Below, in pieces: positions 43,127-50,801 of a stretch of DNA of 64,000 bases. The number at the start of each line of letters is the position of its first letter. Positions within the stretch are counted from its first letter, which is position 1. The DNA comes from Acidimicrobiaceae bacterium (GTDB lineage: Bacteria; Actinomycetota; Acidimicrobiia; Acidimicrobiales; Aldehydirespiratoraceae), in the NCBI GenBank assembly GCA_016845585.1, contig JAERSO010000102.1, positions 1 through 64,000 of the forward strand, written 5' to 3'. A program made the position numbers and the translations under genes. The notes under the pieces are model-generated. The model was not told where the DNA came from. It saw only the letters and a program-made list of their open reading frames with translations, and made no database searches.

Positions 43127-43972
43127 TCACACCGCTCTCAGACGGCCAAGATACCTGGAGACATCCGGGGGCTGAACCGTGGCGGCTCGGATCAGTTCAT
43201 CGAAGTCGTGGATCAGCAATCTGATGTGCTCCGCCGAAGTGAGCACGAGATAGTTGGGCCCGAGGTACAACGCCGCCCGATGAGGCCCGAAGATCGTGAC
43301 CGGCGCCGCGTAGCGCTTGGAACCGTCGAAGAGGAACCAGCGGAAGCGGGGGTAGAGCTCGGCCGTCAACTCCGCGATCTGGTCGAGTTGTTCCCGGCGG
43401 TCCTGGAGACTGAGCCTCGACCAGACCCCCTCGCCGTTGACGATCGCGGTGATCGCCTGGATCGGCGAGCAGACCTCGATCTCGGTGGCCGGGCTTCTCA
43501 TGAGTGCCCGTCGCTCGACGGAAGCCTCCACCTGCGCTTCGGTGTCGACGGCCGCGTCATCGCGCCGGGCGGATTCGAATCGGATGACCGCCTCCGACTT
43601 CACCAGATCCGGGATCGTGGACGGCACGTGGCGCACCTTGTGTCCCGTCGTCTCGACGAACCACGAGAGGAGGCGTCCATCGTCCTGCACGTGCTCGGAC
43701 AGAGCGAACTCCGTGTCGATCATCCGCGCCTGCATCGGGCCTTCATTCGACAGACCCACCAGCCAGTCGATCGAGACGTCCTGGTCCTGGGCGAGCGCTA
43801 CCACCGTGTCGAGACGCGGCAGCCGTTGATTCCGGGGGCTGAGGAGCTGGGTCAACGTCGAGCGATCGACGCCGGCACGCTCCGCCAAGGCACCGCGGGT
43901 CGTGCCCGCATGCTCGATCACGTCGATCAGCCGATCCCGAAAAACCGCGAGGATCGTCTCTTTGTCCACCAT
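43127..43972 (-). CDS. XRE-type helix-turn-helix regulator with a ligand-like C-terminal domain
   Basis: A 281-residue protein. Residues 15-60 form the HTH: TTRGALAERAGVDRSTLTQL then RLPRLDTVVALAQ. The rest, about 200 residues, ends with SKRYAAPVTIFGPHRAALYL and may sense a ligand. The start at 43972 is chosen; ATG 43984 is possible. It is divergent from the desaturase gene, with three CATATA/CATATG sites between, so it probably controls itself and the desaturase. Confidence 0.78.
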   Translation of the reverse strand: MVDKETILAVFRDRLIDVIEHAGTTRGALAERAGVDRSTLTQLLSPRNQRLPRLDTVVALAQDQDVSIDWLVGLSNEGPMQARMIDTEFALSEHVQDDGRLLSWFVETTGHKVRHVPSTIPDLVKSEAVIRFESARRDDAAVDTEAQVEASVERRALMRSPATEIEVCSPIQAITAIVNGEGVWSRLSLQDRREQLDQIAELTAELYPRFRWFLFDGSKRYAAPVTIFGPHRAALYLGPNYLVLTSAEHIRLLIHDFDELIRAATVQPPDVSRYLGRLRAV

Positions 43973-43981
43973 TGTCTGGAG

Positions 43982-44046
43982 CATATACACCGCAACCGGC
44001 GTGTTCGCACCACATATGGCCCGTTTTGTGCCCAAATGCCCATATA
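43982..44046. promoter_or_regulatory. Three CATATA/CATATG motifs in the XRE-desaturase divergent region
   Basis: CATATAC at 43982, CATATG at 44013 and CATATAC at 44041 are spaced about three DNA turns apart (31 and 28 bases) in a region unusually A/T-rich for this window. They may be binding sites for the XRE regulator or parts of overlapping promoters. Confidence 0.35.
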
Positions 44047-44078
44047 CGAAGCAATGTCGGGAACGAGACTATGTGTCA

Positions 44079-45044
44079 ATGCCCACGCGAACCGGCCTCA
44101 GCGAGCGTATGGAGACGCTGCCGTCCGGCGCGCTCGTTCCCGCTGTGTCGCCGCCGCCGAATCCGCCCGGCATTGAGTGGCCCACCATCATGGTGATCGC
44201 CTGCTTCTTCGGTCTCCTCGGCCTGGTGATCGCATACGGGGAGACGTGGCCACTCCCGATCACGCTCCTCGCGCTCGGGCTACTCGGCGCCTGGTACGGC
44301 TCGATTCAGCACGAAGCCGTACACGGGCATCCGACGCCGTGGCCACGTGTGAACCTGGTGTTGACACAGGCCCCCCTCTGCCTGCTCTACCCGTTCTGGC
44401 TCTACCGCGATCTCCATCTCATCCATCACCGCGACGAGAACCTGACCGACCCAGAACTCGATCCCGAGAGCATGTACGACACCCCGGGGGACTGGGAGCG
44501 GGCCAATCCCGTCTACCGCAGCGTGCGAAACATCAACCAGACACTCATCGGTCGATTGGTGATCGGACCGGCGTTGTGCACTCACGCGGTGCTGCGTCAC
44601 CTCCTTCGGCGCATCCGCACCGGTGACAACCGCGCCGGTGTGGCCCGCTGGGCCGTCGCGGTGACGATCATCCTCTTGTCCGTCGACAGCCTCGGGCTCC
44701 CGGCGTGGAAGTTCGCACTGGGCTTCGGTTACATCGGACTCTCGATCACCTTCATCCGCTCGTTCGCCGAGCATCGCGCCGTCGATGACGCCACGCCGTG
44801 TGCCGTGGTGCGCAGTCGCTGGTTCTGGGGGTTGCTGTTCCTCAGTGTCAACCTGCACGTCACGCATCACCACAACCCTTCGCTCTCGTGGTACGAGGTC
44901 CGACGCAAGTACCGCGAGGGACACGATGATCAACTCGCCGCGGACGGCGCCGGCCTCTACTCCGGATATCCGACACTGATCGCCCGGTTCCTCTTCCGGC
45001 GCGTCGAACAGGTGCCGTACCCGCTCTCGCCGATCGCCGACTGA
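44079..45044 (+). CDS. Membrane fatty acid desaturase
   Basis: A 321-residue integral membrane di-iron desaturase. The three histidine boxes are visible: SIQHEAVHGH, DLHLIHHRDE and NLHVTHHHNPS, with four to five hydrophobic segments between them. It would insert a double bond in lipid acyl chains (or a related hydrophobic molecule) with electrons from ferredoxin. ATG 44079 is used; ATG 44109 is possible. It is likely regulated by the divergent XRE protein. Confidence 0.88.
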   Translation: MPTRTGLSERMETLPSGALVPAVSPPPNPPGIEWPTIMVIACFFGLLGLVIAYGETWPLPITLLALGLLGAWYGSIQHEAVHGHPTPWPRVNLVLTQAPLCLLYPFWLYRDLHLIHHRDENLTDPELDPESMYDTPGDWERANPVYRSVRNINQTLIGRLVIGPALCTHAVLRHLLRRIRTGDNRAGVARWAVAVTIILLSVDSLGLPAWKFALGFGYIGLSITFIRSFAEHRAVDDATPCAVVRSRWFWGLLFLSVNLHVTHHHNPSLSWYEVRRKYREGHDDQLAADGAGLYSGYPTLIARFLFRRVEQVPYPLSPIAD

Positions 45045-45105
45045 CCCGACGCGGTGCCCAACCATCCGGCGGGCCATCATGTCGAAACGGGGGAAGGAGC
45101 CGATC

Positions 45106-45608
45106 GTGGGAAGGACGCTGACCACCGAGGAGATCGGCGCATTCCATCGCGACGGGTTCGTGTCGCCGATCGACGTGTTCTCCGAGAGCGATGCGCTCCG
45201 CCTTCGACGCGAACTGGAAGCAGCCGAAGCGCGGTGGCCCGAGGCCTTCGTCGGCGCCTCGCGCAACAACGCGCATCTGAATCTCATGTGTCTCGACGAG
45301 ATCGTCCACAACCCGATCCTCGTGGACGCCATCGAGGACCTCATCGGCCCCGACATCCTGAACTACGGAACCGTCCTGTTCATCAAGGAGCCGGACGATC
45401 CCGGGTTCGTCAGCCGGCATCAGGACGCCCGGTACATGGGACTCGAACCAGATGATGCGGTTGCGGTCGAGACGTCTACGGACACTTCGATCTCGTCGGC
45501 CGCCCCGGATCGGACATGGACCCGCAGGGGTTGGCAGCCCGCGACCACGCGAACCGAACGTGGGCCGACACCCTGTACGACGGCGCCGATCAGAACCGAG
45601 ATCTCTAG
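45106..45608 (+). pseudogene. PhyH-family oxygenase gene with internal deletion and frameshift
   Basis: The first about 116 codons read as PhyH (GAFHRDGFVSPIDVFSESDA; PDDPGFVSRHQDARYMGLEP with the HxD). Near 45455-45475 the frame breaks, and the other frame continues with VYGHFDLVGRPGSDMDPQGL and WADTLYDGADQNRDL to TAG 45606-45608, the normal PhyH C-terminus (compare [11 protein letters not shown] in the gene at 36612). About 100 residues containing the distal His and the 2OG Arg are lost. The GTG at 45106 with GGAAGGAG upstream is the likely start. It follows the desaturase gene by about 60 bases. Confidence 0.75.
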
Positions 45609-45627
45609 GGCGACTCTCCGACGCCGG

Positions 45628-46800
45628 TCAATCGATGACGTGGACGGCCCGGGGGAAGCGAGTGAGGCACTCCACGCCGGTGTCGGTGACGACCGTGGTC
45701 TCGCTCATCTCCATGCCCCAGTCATCCATCCACATGCCGAGCATCACGTGGAGCGTCATGTTCTTCTCGAGCACGGTGTCGTCGCCACCACGAAGACTGA
45801 TGGTGTGCTCACCCCAGTCCGGTCCGTACGCCACACCGATGCTGTAACCGATTCGGCTGTCCTTGGTCAGCCCGTACCGGTCGAGGACCTCCTGCCACGC
45901 CCGATGGGTGTCGAGGGCCAGCGCACCCGGCTTGATCACCGACAGGACGGCTTCAAGGCCCTCCTCCACGGCGCGGGCCGTGTCGAAGAGTTCTCGCGTA
46001 CCCCGGCCGAGCTGGATCGTGCGGGCGAGGCCGGCGTTGTACCGGTTGCGACAACCACCGAGTTCCAAGGCCACGGTCTGCCCGACTTCGAAGACCTCGT
46101 CGGTCCACATCGGGTGAGCGGTCATCGCCGCTTCGCCGGCCAGGATCAGTGGGGAGAGCGCAGTGAGATCGCCACCGAATTCCGCGGTCCCGCCCACCTG
46201 CGTGGCGACGATCGCCGACATCAGATCGCACTGGCGTAGGCCGGGTCGGACCGTCTCGTAGGCGGTGGTCATCGCACCCTCCGCCAGGCGGGCTGCCTGG
46301 CGCATGGTGGCCACCTCGGCATCGCTCTTCACCGCACGGCACCAATTGACGAGGAGGTCGGCATCGACCCACCGAGCAGTGGGCAATGAGGCCTGCAGAC
46401 TGATCACCGCCTTGTAAGGCAGGAAGTAGGTGTCGCCCTCGAACCCGATCGTCTTGCCGTCGAGCCCCATCTCCGCCATGTACCCACCGGCCACGGTCAT
46501 CGGATGTGTGCCCACCTGCTGGACACAGTCCTCGGGATACGGGCGGACCTGGTCATCGGCCAGGTACGTCGTCAGCTTCGCCGCACCGGCATCCATCTTG
46601 CGACCGATCCACACGGGGCCGACATCGTGTTGCACGACCACGATCTGGGGTGTGTAGAAGGACCACGCGTCATAGCCCGTCAACCAGTTGTGGTTGTTCG
46701 GGTCTCCGATCACGAGCGCATCGAGGCCACGGCGCTCCATCTCGGCGCGGACCCTGGCGAGGCGAGCGTCGTACTCGTCCCTACTGAAAGCGGGCGGCAT
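45628..46800 (-). CDS. DoeA-like M24 hydrolase (second copy)
   Basis: A 390-residue creatinase-like M24 protein. It shares with DoeA the strings DPNNHNWLTGYDAWSFYTPQ, WIGRKMDAGAAKLT, GYSIGVAYGPDWGEHTISLR and MWMDDWGMEMSETTV, but differs in the substrate loops (GGDLTALSPLILAGEA replaces the ectoine-type GGDYPAIVP stretch). GAGGAG lies eight bases before ATG 46800; ATG 46830 is alternative. It is the last gene of a leftward operon with two PhyH oxygenases and an enolase-superfamily protein. It probably hydrolyses a cyclic or amide osmolyte other than ectoine. Confidence 0.84.
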   Translation of the reverse strand: MPPAFSRDEYDARLARVRAEMERRGLDALVIGDPNNHNWLTGYDAWSFYTPQIVVVQHDVGPVWIGRKMDAGAAKLTTYLADDQVRPYPEDCVQQVGTHPMTVAGGYMAEMGLDGKTIGFEGDTYFLPYKAVISLQASLPTARWVDADLLVNWCRAVKSDAEVATMRQAARLAEGAMTTAYETVRPGLRQCDLMSAIVATQVGGTAEFGGDLTALSPLILAGEAAMTAHPMWTDEVFEVGQTVALELGGCRNRYNAGLARTIQLGRGTRELFDTARAVEEGLEAVLSVIKPGALALDTHRAWQEVLDRYGLTKDSRIGYSIGVAYGPDWGEHTISLRGGDDTVLEKNMTLHVMLGMWMDDWGMEMSETTVVTDTGVECLTRFPRAVHVID

Positions 46801-47701
46801 CCGGCGGCTCCTCGTCGGTTCGGTGGACATCCTGGTGGGCGAAGATCGACGTGTAACCGTGGGTCCAGTCGGGTGGCAGGATCAACGTCAGCTCCTCATG
46901 GTGAGCCAGACCCGGCTCCTCACCGAGGACCAACTCGCCGTAATGCGAGCTGCGGTACGGCGGTGCCGTGTACGGAATCGCATCGGCGGCACTGTAGGTG
47001 ATGACGAGGACCGGCCGGCCGCACTCACTGAGGTTCGGCGCTGAGTAGTGAAGGGTGAGTCCGTGGTGAACGCTCACGGTGCCGGCCGGGCCGATCAGCT
47101 CGATGGCCCCGGCGAGATCCTCATGGCGCAGCAGGTCTGGGTCGATCGCACCGGTCCAGGTGCCATCGGGGGCGTAGTGGGAGAAGATCTCGCCACGATG
47201 ACTCCCCGGCACGACCATGAGCGGACCGCGGTCAGCCGCGACCGCCTCGAGACCCACGATGAACTGGATCGTGCCCGTGTTGGTGTGGGGATAGAAGGCC
47301 AGATCCTGGTGCCACTCGACGGCTGCTCCCCCTCCCGCCCATTTCAGGTTGGCGAACGCGTCGCGGAATCGGACGTTGGGGCCGAGGAGGTCGGCCGCGA
47401 TCTCGACGAGAACGGAATCACGACAGAAACTCCAGAACACGTCGTCGACATCATCGATGCATGCGGCGCGGCGAAGGCGGGGCGATGCCGCACTGTGACC
47501 TGTGTCGAGGTCGAGGTAGTGGGTGGACTCCGAGACGGAGCGACTCTCCTCGATGATCCCGTCGAGCGCGGCTCGAAGAGGCGCGAGCTCTTCCGCGCCG
47601 ATCAGGCCGGGAAACGCCAGATAGCCGTTCGTGTCGTACTCCGCATGCCCATCGGGGCCGATCGCGCGCGGCGGGTGTGCCGTCACATCCTCCCAGCGCA
47701 C
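46781..47701 (-). CDS. PhyH-family Fe(II)/2OG oxygenase
   Basis: A 306-residue oxygenase. The HxD is in AAVEWHQDLAFYPHTN, the distal His in SVHHGLTLHYSAPN, and an arginine follows in CGRPVLVITY. GPLMVVPGSHRGEIFSHYA is a PhyH hallmark. GTG start with GGAGGT just upstream. Its end overlaps the M24 start by 20 bases. In PhyH proteins of this length substrates include ectoine (EctD), so hydroxylation of an osmolyte is possible. Confidence 0.86.
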   Translation of the reverse strand: MRWEDVTAHPPRAIGPDGHAEYDTNGYLAFPGLIGAEELAPLRAALDGIIEESRSVSESTHYLDLDTGHSAASPRLRRAACIDDVDDVFWSFCRDSVLVEIAADLLGPNVRFRDAFANLKWAGGGAAVEWHQDLAFYPHTNTGTIQFIVGLEAVAADRGPLMVVPGSHRGEIFSHYAPDGTWTGAIDPDLLRHEDLAGAIELIGPAGTVSVHHGLTLHYSAPNLSECGRPVLVITYSAADAIPYTAPPYRSSHYGELVLGEEPGLAHHEELTLILPPDWTHGYTSIFAHQDVHRTDEEPPDAARFQ

Positions 47702-47763
47702 ATGACCTCCTCGTCAACCATCAGACCTTCTCCAGGGGTCGAGGAGCGGGCGGACAGTGGTGG

Positions 47764-48876
47764 TCATCCGCGGGTGTAGCCCGCCACCGGCTCACCGAGC
47801 ACAGTCTCGTCGATCACCAGCCCGAGCCCGGGTCCGCCGGCCGGGAGGGTCACTGCCCCGTTCTCCAGACGTGGTCCGTTGCCCTCGTCGTAGTGGACCT
47901 GGTGGTACGGGTGCGAGAGCCATGCCCCCCGACTCAACTGCGAGAGCAGGGTGGCACCGAGTGCCGCGCCCGCGGCCGCGACCACGTCGCCTCCCCATGC
48001 ATCGTCCGCGCTCATCGGTACGGAAGCGGCCATACAGAGGTCCCGCACGGCGCGCATCGTCGACAGTCCCCCGAGCCGGCTGATCTTCAGGCCGAAGCCG
48101 TCAGCGAGCCCGGTCGAGATCATGCGAGCGATCGTGCGGAGGTCCGTGGCGTTCTCATCGACCACGAGCGGGTGATGGAGCTGAGGCTTGATGATCCGCA
48201 ATTCGGCCTCGGTCGCACAGGGCTGCTCCATCGACATGCGGATGCCGGCGCACGCGTTGGAGACCTGGATGGCCTCCACCGTCGACCAGCCCCGGTTCGT
48301 GTCCACAGCGAGGTCGGTTCCGGGGCGGCACACCTCGGCCACCGCGTGGATGCTCCCAATGTCCTCGTGAATCGGTCGGCCACCCGCCTTCAGCTGCAAC
48401 CGGGTGATCCCCTCGACCTGCAAACGCTCGGCCTCCGCGGCGGCGTACTCGGGTGAGCCGATGCCGACGACGTGATACGTCATCCCGCTTCCGTCGACCA
48501 CCCCACCGAGCAGATCGACGACCGGCGTGTCGAGTCGCTTGCCGGCCAGATCCCAGCAGGCGATGTCGAGCACGGCCTTGGCCTCGTTGTTGCCGTCGAC
48601 CGCTGCGTGCATCGCGGTGTTCAGGGTGGCGGTGTTCACCGGGTCGAGCCCGAGCACGACGGGTGCGAGGATCTCGAGTGTGTTGCGCACGCCGTCGTTG
48701 TTCGCGGGCTGCGCGTGGTGGCTGGCAAGGCACACCTCACCGAAACCGACGCGCCCGGCGTCGTCCTCCATGGCCACCACGGTCGACATCGGCGTGGCGA
48801 CCTTCGAACTCGACATGTTGTAGGTCACCACCGCGGGCAGCGGCACCGCGTAGACGCGGATCTCCTCAATCCCCAT
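47764..48876 (-). CDS. Enolase-superfamily dehydratase/epimerase (muconate-lactonizing-enzyme group)
   Basis: A 370-residue protein. Capping domain: GFGEVCLASHHAQPANNDG. Barrel: TRLQLKAGGRPIHED with the catalytic lysine, AVDTNRGW (metal Asp), SMEQPC (metal Glu), VVDENA (metal Asp-Glu) and FGLKISRLGGLSTM (second lysine). The placement of two opposed lysines is that of MLE-group epimerases and dehydratases acting on N-modified amino acids, including hydroxyproline betaine epimerase and cis-3-hydroxyproline dehydratase. The exact substrate cannot be set from sequence. It lies between two PhyH genes. Confidence 0.82.
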   Translation of the reverse strand: MGIEEIRVYAVPLPAVVTYNMSSSKVATPMSTVVAMEDDAGRVGFGEVCLASHHAQPANNDGVRNTLEILAPVVLGLDPVNTATLNTAMHAAVDGNNEAKAVLDIACWDLAGKRLDTPVVDLLGGVVDGSGMTYHVVGIGSPEYAAAEAERLQVEGITRLQLKAGGRPIHEDIGSIHAVAEVCRPGTDLAVDTNRGWSTVEAIQVSNACAGIRMSMEQPCATEAELRIIKPQLHHPLVVDENATDLRTIARMISTGLADGFGLKISRLGGLSTMRAVRDLCMAASVPMSADDAWGGDVVAAAGAALGATLLSQLSRGAWLSHPYHQVHYDEGNGPRLENGAVTLPAGGPGLGLVIDETVLGEPVAGYTRG

Positions 48877-48894
48877 CGGACAACGCTCTCACGC

Positions 48895-49776
48895 TCACGA
48901 CGTAGCGACAACCTCATCGGTCTTCGCCTGCTGCGAGAAGAATGAGGCGCCCGTCGGCACCTCCGGGAACTCCATCTCATACGACGAGCAGCGCACCATG
49001 TTCGTGGCAACCCCGCGCACGACCTCACCTTGATAGATGCTCGGGATGTGGTTCTCCTGCAGCGGCTTGGAATCCTCGGCGCGGTACTCGTTGATGAGCA
49101 GGGTGCGCGGGTGGTCAGAGTGGTTCGGTGCGGAGCCGTGGAGGAGTCGGGTGTGCATCAGGACCGCTGACCCTGCGGGTCCGGTCACCGGAATCGCCCG
49201 ATCGACATGGGCATCCTCGACCTGCTTGCTGACGGTGCCCGTGTACACGCCCTCGTGCCAGTGGTCGAACAACGGCGAACGATGCGTGCCCGGCACGACG
49301 TTGAGTGGGCCGTTCTCCAGCGTCACATCATCCAGGAAGAACAGGACCGTGATGAGGTCTTCGTTGCTGTGGGGCTGAAACATGAAGTCCTGGTGGTACT
49401 TCACCTCGGTCGACGCCCCCGGCTGCTTCGCATTGATCTTCGCATTGTTGAACGAGACATTCGGCCCGATCAGCTGGGCAACCGCATCGAGCGCCCGGTT
49501 GTTGCGCATGGCATCGAGGTACGCGTCGGAGACCTCCAGGGGGGAGGCCACACGGCGCAAACGTGGCGTCTCCGCGGTGTGCTCGGGGGCGATGTCGAAC
49601 CGAGGGCGACTGGCGAGGGTCTCGCCATACGGCTCGGTGTGCTGACGGCTCTCCTCGACCCAACCGTCGAAGTCGGCGATGAGCGCCTGCAACTGCTCGC
49701 CCGTGACCGCGTTCTCGACGAACGCAAAGCCATCACGCCAGTAGGCGTCAATCTGATCTTGGTTGAGAACGGTCAT
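48895..49776 (-). CDS. PhyH-family Fe(II)/2OG oxygenase
   Basis: A 293-residue oxygenase, first gene of the leftward operon. The HxD is in VKYHQDFMFQPHSN, the distal His in VLMHTRLLHGSAPN, and the 2OG arginine in HPRTLLINEYRAEDS. GPLNVVPGTHRSPLFDHW is the family block. ATG 49776 is chosen over 49821. It faces the LysR gene across an 84-base region with an inverted pair AGGCA/TGCCT (49799-49829) that could belong to a regulator site. Confidence 0.86.
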   Translation of the reverse strand: MTVLNQDQIDAYWRDGFAFVENAVTGEQLQALIADFDGWVEESRQHTEPYGETLASRPRFDIAPEHTAETPRLRRVASPLEVSDAYLDAMRNNRALDAVAQLIGPNVSFNNAKINAKQPGASTEVKYHQDFMFQPHSNEDLITVLFFLDDVTLENGPLNVVPGTHRSPLFDHWHEGVYTGTVSKQVEDAHVDRAIPVTGPAGSAVLMHTRLLHGSAPNHSDHPRTLLINEYRAEDSKPLQENHIPSIYQGEVVRGVATNMVRCSSYEMEFPEVPTGASFFSQQAKTDEVVATS

Positions 49777-49860
49777 GGGGCAAGCGTACGGACACCCAAG
49801 GCACTGGTGAAGCGAATACATTGATGCCTAAGACCCAAGAATCCTGGAGGCTCTGACACC

Positions 49861-50775
49861 ATGACCGGGCAACTCCCACCACTACTCGGACTGGAGGCCT
49901 TCGAGGTCTCGGCTCGCTACGAGAGTTTCGCCGCGGCAGCGACCGAACTCGCCGTGTCCCAGTCCACGGTCAGCCATCGCATTCGCTCGCTGGAGGCGTA
50001 TCTCGGCCATCGACTCTTCGAGCGGCTCCCCCGCGGGGTTCGGCTCACCGAGCGGGGCCGGGCCTACCTCCCGTCGGTTCGTGATGCGTTCGAACAGGTC
50101 CTGGGATCGACGGCCGGCGTCTTCGGACAGCCGACCAGAGTCCGTCTCACGATGCGCGCCCCTGTGGCCTACAACGCCCTCTGGCTGCCGCCGTTCGTCG
50201 ACCGATTCACCGCTGAGCACCCCAACATCGAGATCACGTTGACCAGCTCGATCTTCACCGCGATGCTGAGCGCCGAGGACGTCGACCTGGAGCTCTGGCT
50301 CGGCAGCGGGAGCTGGCCCGGGTTCCAGAACGAGCTGCTCTTCAACGATCCCTTGATCGTCGTCGCCTCGCCGCGGACCGCCGACACGCTGGTCGACGGC
50401 TCCGACCTCGACGAGGTCATCCGGCAGCCGGTCGCCCATGTGATGGGGAGCGAGGATCATTGGGCGAACCTGTTGAGTCTCGTCTCACGGGAGCGACCCG
50501 ATGTCGCCCGCGACGTCCGCGTCGACACGAGCATCGTCTCCCTCGGCCAAGTCCTCGCCACGGAGCGGATCGCGTTGGCCCCACGCCGGCTGGTCGAGAC
50601 GTTGATTCGACGAGGCGACCTCGTTCAACTCCTCGATGTCGAGGTCGCCCCCGTCGAGAGTCTCTACCTCACCGTTCCGCAGCGCGACACGAGGGCGAAG
50701 GCCCAGGCCCTTCTCTTCCGAGACTGGCTCCTGGAACGCGGTCGTCCCGAAAGCGCTGGTTCCCCCCCGCCGTGA
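49861..50775 (+). CDS. LysR-family transcriptional regulator (GcvA/AmpR-like)
   Basis: A 304-residue LysR regulator. The HTH reads ESFAAAATELAVSQSTVSHR and SLEAYLGHRLFERLPRG at residues 18-60; the effector domain begins near residue 90. LPPLLGLEAFEVSARYESF is the GcvA-type opening. TGGAGG lies before the ATG. It is divergent from the PhyH-enolase-PhyH-M24 operon and is the likely regulator of it; the effector would be the substrate of that pathway. The giant glutamate dehydrogenase gene follows directly on the same strand. Confidence 0.88.
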   Translation: MTGQLPPLLGLEAFEVSARYESFAAAATELAVSQSTVSHRIRSLEAYLGHRLFERLPRGVRLTERGRAYLPSVRDAFEQVLGSTAGVFGQPTRVRLTMRAPVAYNALWLPPFVDRFTAEHPNIEITLTSSIFTAMLSAEDVDLELWLGSGSWPGFQNELLFNDPLIVVASPRTADTLVDGSDLDEVIRQPVAHVMGSEDHWANLLSLVSRERPDVARDVRVDTSIVSLGQVLATERIALAPRRLVETLIRRGDLVQLLDVEVAPVESLYLTVPQRDTRAKAQALLFRDWLLERGRPESAGSPPP

Positions 50776-50801
50776 CCATGCGCCGACTAGCGTCGGCGGC
50801 A

